A stretch of DNA of 64,000 bases. It comes from Ulva prolifera (taxonomy: Eukaryota > Chlorophyta > Ulvophyceae > Ulvales > Ulvaceae). Where the stretch lies: the NCBI GenBank assembly GCA_023078555.1, contig CM041196.1, positions 5,529,658 through 5,593,657 of the forward strand. The letters run 5' to 3'. The position numbers and the translations under genes were made by a program. This document shows positions 61,668 to 64,000 of this stretch, piece by piece (position 1 is the first letter of the stretch; every line of letters starts with the position of its first letter). The notes under the pieces were generated by a model. It was not told the DNA's origin. It was given only the letters and a program-made list of their open reading frames with translations, and did not search any database.

Positions 61668-63342
61668 ACGCTCCACGTGTACCCCCCCACGCTCCCTCCC
61701 TTGGATATCAGAATTTGCCACGGCCGCACCCTCTGCTGGGAGCTGTGTCGCCGGCGGCCGAGCAGCGGCGGCGGAGGTGTTCCAGGCAGGCATGAGTGTG
61801 AATCTGGACTGCGGGGGCCTGTGATGCAGCGGCATCCTCGGCGACATAGGCAGAGCACAGCCGGTGCCTGAGCTGCGCGCAGTGGGGTGCGTGTGGGGCC
61901 AGGAGTGATGCGGCGCGGTGTGTGGTGTAGGGGTCCCGTCGTGCACGACCTCAAGCGTCCACAGCTCGCCCGAGGTCCTGCCGGGCGCCGTCAGCCGCAG
62001 CGGCACGCGCCACAGCTCCGCGTCCGACCTCACCGCCGCAGCCTCCGCCGTCGCGGAGGAGGCCCTCCCCGCCGCGGCCGCCGGCGAGGCCTCCAGCGGC
62101 GCCGCAGCGGCGGATTCGCCGCCGCCGGAGGGCGCGCGCGTGTCGGACGTGCCTCCCATTGTCGCTGTCCAGACAGGATACCCGTCCCTCGGTGCTATTG
62201 TGCAGCTGTGGGGCCCCACCGCTGACCCGGGGGTGCTCGAAACATTCCTCGACGCACATGCGGACGTGCGCGCGTGGGGGCTGGACTGCAAAACCGCAGC
62301 CGCCGCCGCCGTCGCTCGCAGCGGGAGCAGCGTGTCGCTGACTGGCAGTGGCGGCGGCCGCCCGAGCGGTGGCGGGGGCCGTGTCACGCTCCTCACGCTG
62401 TCAACGGCAGACGCCGCGCTCGTGTGGAACGTTGCCGGGGGCGGGCTGCCGGCCCGGCTGCAGGCGTGGCTGCGGGACGCGAGCATCTGGAAGTGCCGGG
62501 TGTCGGCGGAGGCGTTGGTGGGGGCGCTGGCAAAGACGGAGGGTGCGCGCGCGTGTGGCGTCGTGGACCTGCGACGCATGCATGCACAGGTGGAGCCTCA
62601 TGCTGCCGAGGTGCGCTGCTGTGTGCCGCGGCATATTCTTTCTTCCTCTCGCGCTTGCTCCGTGCCGTGCCGTCGGGGTCGAGTCCATTGTTGGCTGCGC
62701 ACCCCACTGCAAAAGCTTCTGCCTGACCCCCATGTTGGCAGTGTTGTCATCAGACTGACTTTGCCCCATTCCTCCACAGTCGCATCACCTATGCATGTCC
62801 TGTCAACGTCCACAGCTGCTCACCCCAGCATGTCAATCCACTGCAGCCGCTCGACGCAGCCCACATCGGAGACACCACCGCCAGTGCTTCGCCGCCACGT
62901 GTATGCGCTGCGCTGCCACCGCGCCACCGTCCGCCGGCTGCAAGCGGCGGACACGTGCATGCAGGGGCCGCAGGGCAAACTGCCGGCGGTTGTGCTGGCC
63001 GTGCTGGGCGTTCGCATCTCGCCCAGCACAGCCCTCAACCAGAGCGACTGGGCGTCCTGGCCCCTCTCTGCGGCGCAGGCCCACTACACCATGCAGGCGG
63101 CCTGGCTGCATGCCCATCTCCTTCAGCGCCTTGCCCCCCGCATCGGCTGGCAGACCCCGGCCCTCGCCTCCTGCGTCGCCGCGGCCGACGGCTCCGCAGC
63201 CACCGGCGATACCGTAGCCGACAGCAAAGGCCTCCGCGGCGGCGACGGGGAGGCCCCCCCGGATGCGCCGACACCACCTGCCACCATCGCAGGGTTGCGT
63301 GGCACCTCCACCCCTGTAGACGCCGTGACCGCGTCCACGTGA
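59584..63342 (+). CDS. Proline-rich protein with degenerate 3'-5' exonuclease domain (EXD3/mut-7-like layout)
   Basis: Exons 59584-60438, 61304-61625, 61931-62610 and 62860-63342 join in phase to about 779 residues. Residues 1-30 are helical, about 35-195 are Pro-rich low complexity, and about 200-395 are all-helical (LHVLLRALRSPLCAAAQWA; LKFLKNDAALAVIAAE). The rest has the strand order of a DEDD 3'-5' exonuclease: WGLDCK, VTLLTLSTADAALVW, IWKCRVSAEALVGAL, then the exonuclease III region DWASWPLSAAQAHY. The order helical region then exonuclease resembles EXD3/mut-7. The acidic metal ligands are replaced (D-x-E reads DCK, the motif II Asp reads Leu, Y-x-x-x-D reads YTMQ), so it is probably not a nuclease. 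The acceptor at 59584 suggests that a 5' exon is missing. Confidence 0.6.
61637..61667 (+). repeat. 31-base poly-C run just after a splice donor
   Basis: An uninterrupted run of 31 C begins 12 bases after the exon end at 61625 in the exonuclease-like gene. The other strand is a G31 run able to form G-quadruplexes. Its exact length may be affected by sequencing error. Confidence 0.9.
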
Positions 63343-64000
63343 CACAAGTCTGCCCCGGGGCCGCGCTGTGCATGCTGCGGGCAGGCCGTGTGTGCTGCTG
63401 GATGAGCGAGTGTGGCTGAGGGGTGCGCGGCAGTGCACTGTTGTGTGGCGCGCATGGGGCCATTGTCCGCATGACATGCATGAGTGCGGTCCGGAGTGCT
63501 CTGTTCGTTCCGCAGGACGGATTGCAACTCGCGATGCTGTGGTGATGGTTGCCTGTGCCTCCTGCTGAGCCGGATCCTGCGTGGGTCCTTCTCAGAGTTT
63601 TCTGTGTGGGATTTTGGGACTTTGTTACGGCGCGTGGCCGGGTGGCCAGCGCAAAGTCTGTGTTGGCGAGATAGACATTGTGCGCCGTGCCGGCAGGAGC
63701 AGCGTGAGCCCCCCGCAGCCACTTCTGATGCAGGGGGGGCACGCATGCATGCCCGCGGCAGGGCAAGCGAAACGGCGAACTTGCGTTCCGAGTTCCGTTG
63801 AAACTGGTGTTGGTATTTTGTGTTGTTGATCGTATATGTGTAATTGTCCAATTACGCTCCCACTGTGGTTGCGGCGAGAGTGGCAATAGGGCCCGCCGCA
63901 GCCGCCTCTGGTGCCACCTTCCTGGCAGCTTCTTCTCCGCCCCTCGCGTGCGACCACCTGTCACAGCAGTCGCATCGAGTATCGAAGATCAAAGGGCTCT
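63343..64000. other. 3' flank of the exonuclease-like gene
   Basis: I see no further gene to the window end. Open frames on both strands lack motifs. Confidence 0.5.

Noticed and set aside
61563-62579. 338-codon minus-strand frame
   Set aside because: It is antisense of the exonuclease-like gene and runs through the poly-C/G tract. The plus strand has consistent splicing and fold motifs.

Overview
The window looks like nuclear DNA of a green alga or close relative. Most genes are split by GT-AG introns, often with GTGCGC-type donors and TGCAG acceptors. Exons are GC-rich and Ala-biased, and introns and intergenic DNA are less GC-rich. One lipid-recognition protein and one pseudouridine synthase are plant-like in motif detail. 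The species cannot be named from the sequence. All exon models were joined by hand from splice motifs, reading phase and family motifs.

Layout, left to right: the 3' end of a CCCH zinc-finger gene (1-425, +); an RluA-type RNA pseudouridine synthase (2484-5514, +); a CDC14 phosphatase (9054-12354, +); two related fasciclin (FAS1) surface proteins (14029-18216 and 22552-24396, +). A repeat-rich stretch lies between and after the FAS1 genes. It holds three copies of a tRNA-derived SINE-like element and two small CA-rich insertions flanked by 10-12 bp direct repeats.

Next comes a tandem segmental duplication. Each unit is a minus-strand SMYD-type (SET/MYND) gene head to head with a plus-strand ZCCHC10-like zinc-knuckle/RS gene. 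Copy A (about 26.5-30.1 kb) is wrecked: the SET core, the zinc-knuckle exon and parts of the C-terminus are missing, and there are nonsense changes. Copy B (30.5-38.2 kb) is intact and codes for about 699 and 316 residues. One intron of the SMYD copy B gene carries an old inverted copy of one of its own exons.

The right part holds a small coiled-coil gene (about 40.2-41.7 kb, +), a large multi-exon leucine-rich-repeat protein with an IQ-like end (42572-50551, +), an ML/NPC2-like lipid-binding protein (52170-54191, +), an unrecognised gene (56882-about 57.8 kb, +), and a proline-rich protein ending in a 3'-5' exonuclease fold that has lost its acidic catalytic residues (59584-63342, +).

These are ordinary dispersed eukaryotic genes: RNA modification, cell-cycle phosphatase, cell surface, chromatin or protein methylation, lipid binding. 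They do not form a pathway cluster. The most unusual items are the decayed duplicate, the inverted exon copy, the small insertion family with clear target-site duplications, the zinc-ligand losses in the SMYD protein and the dead exonuclease domain.
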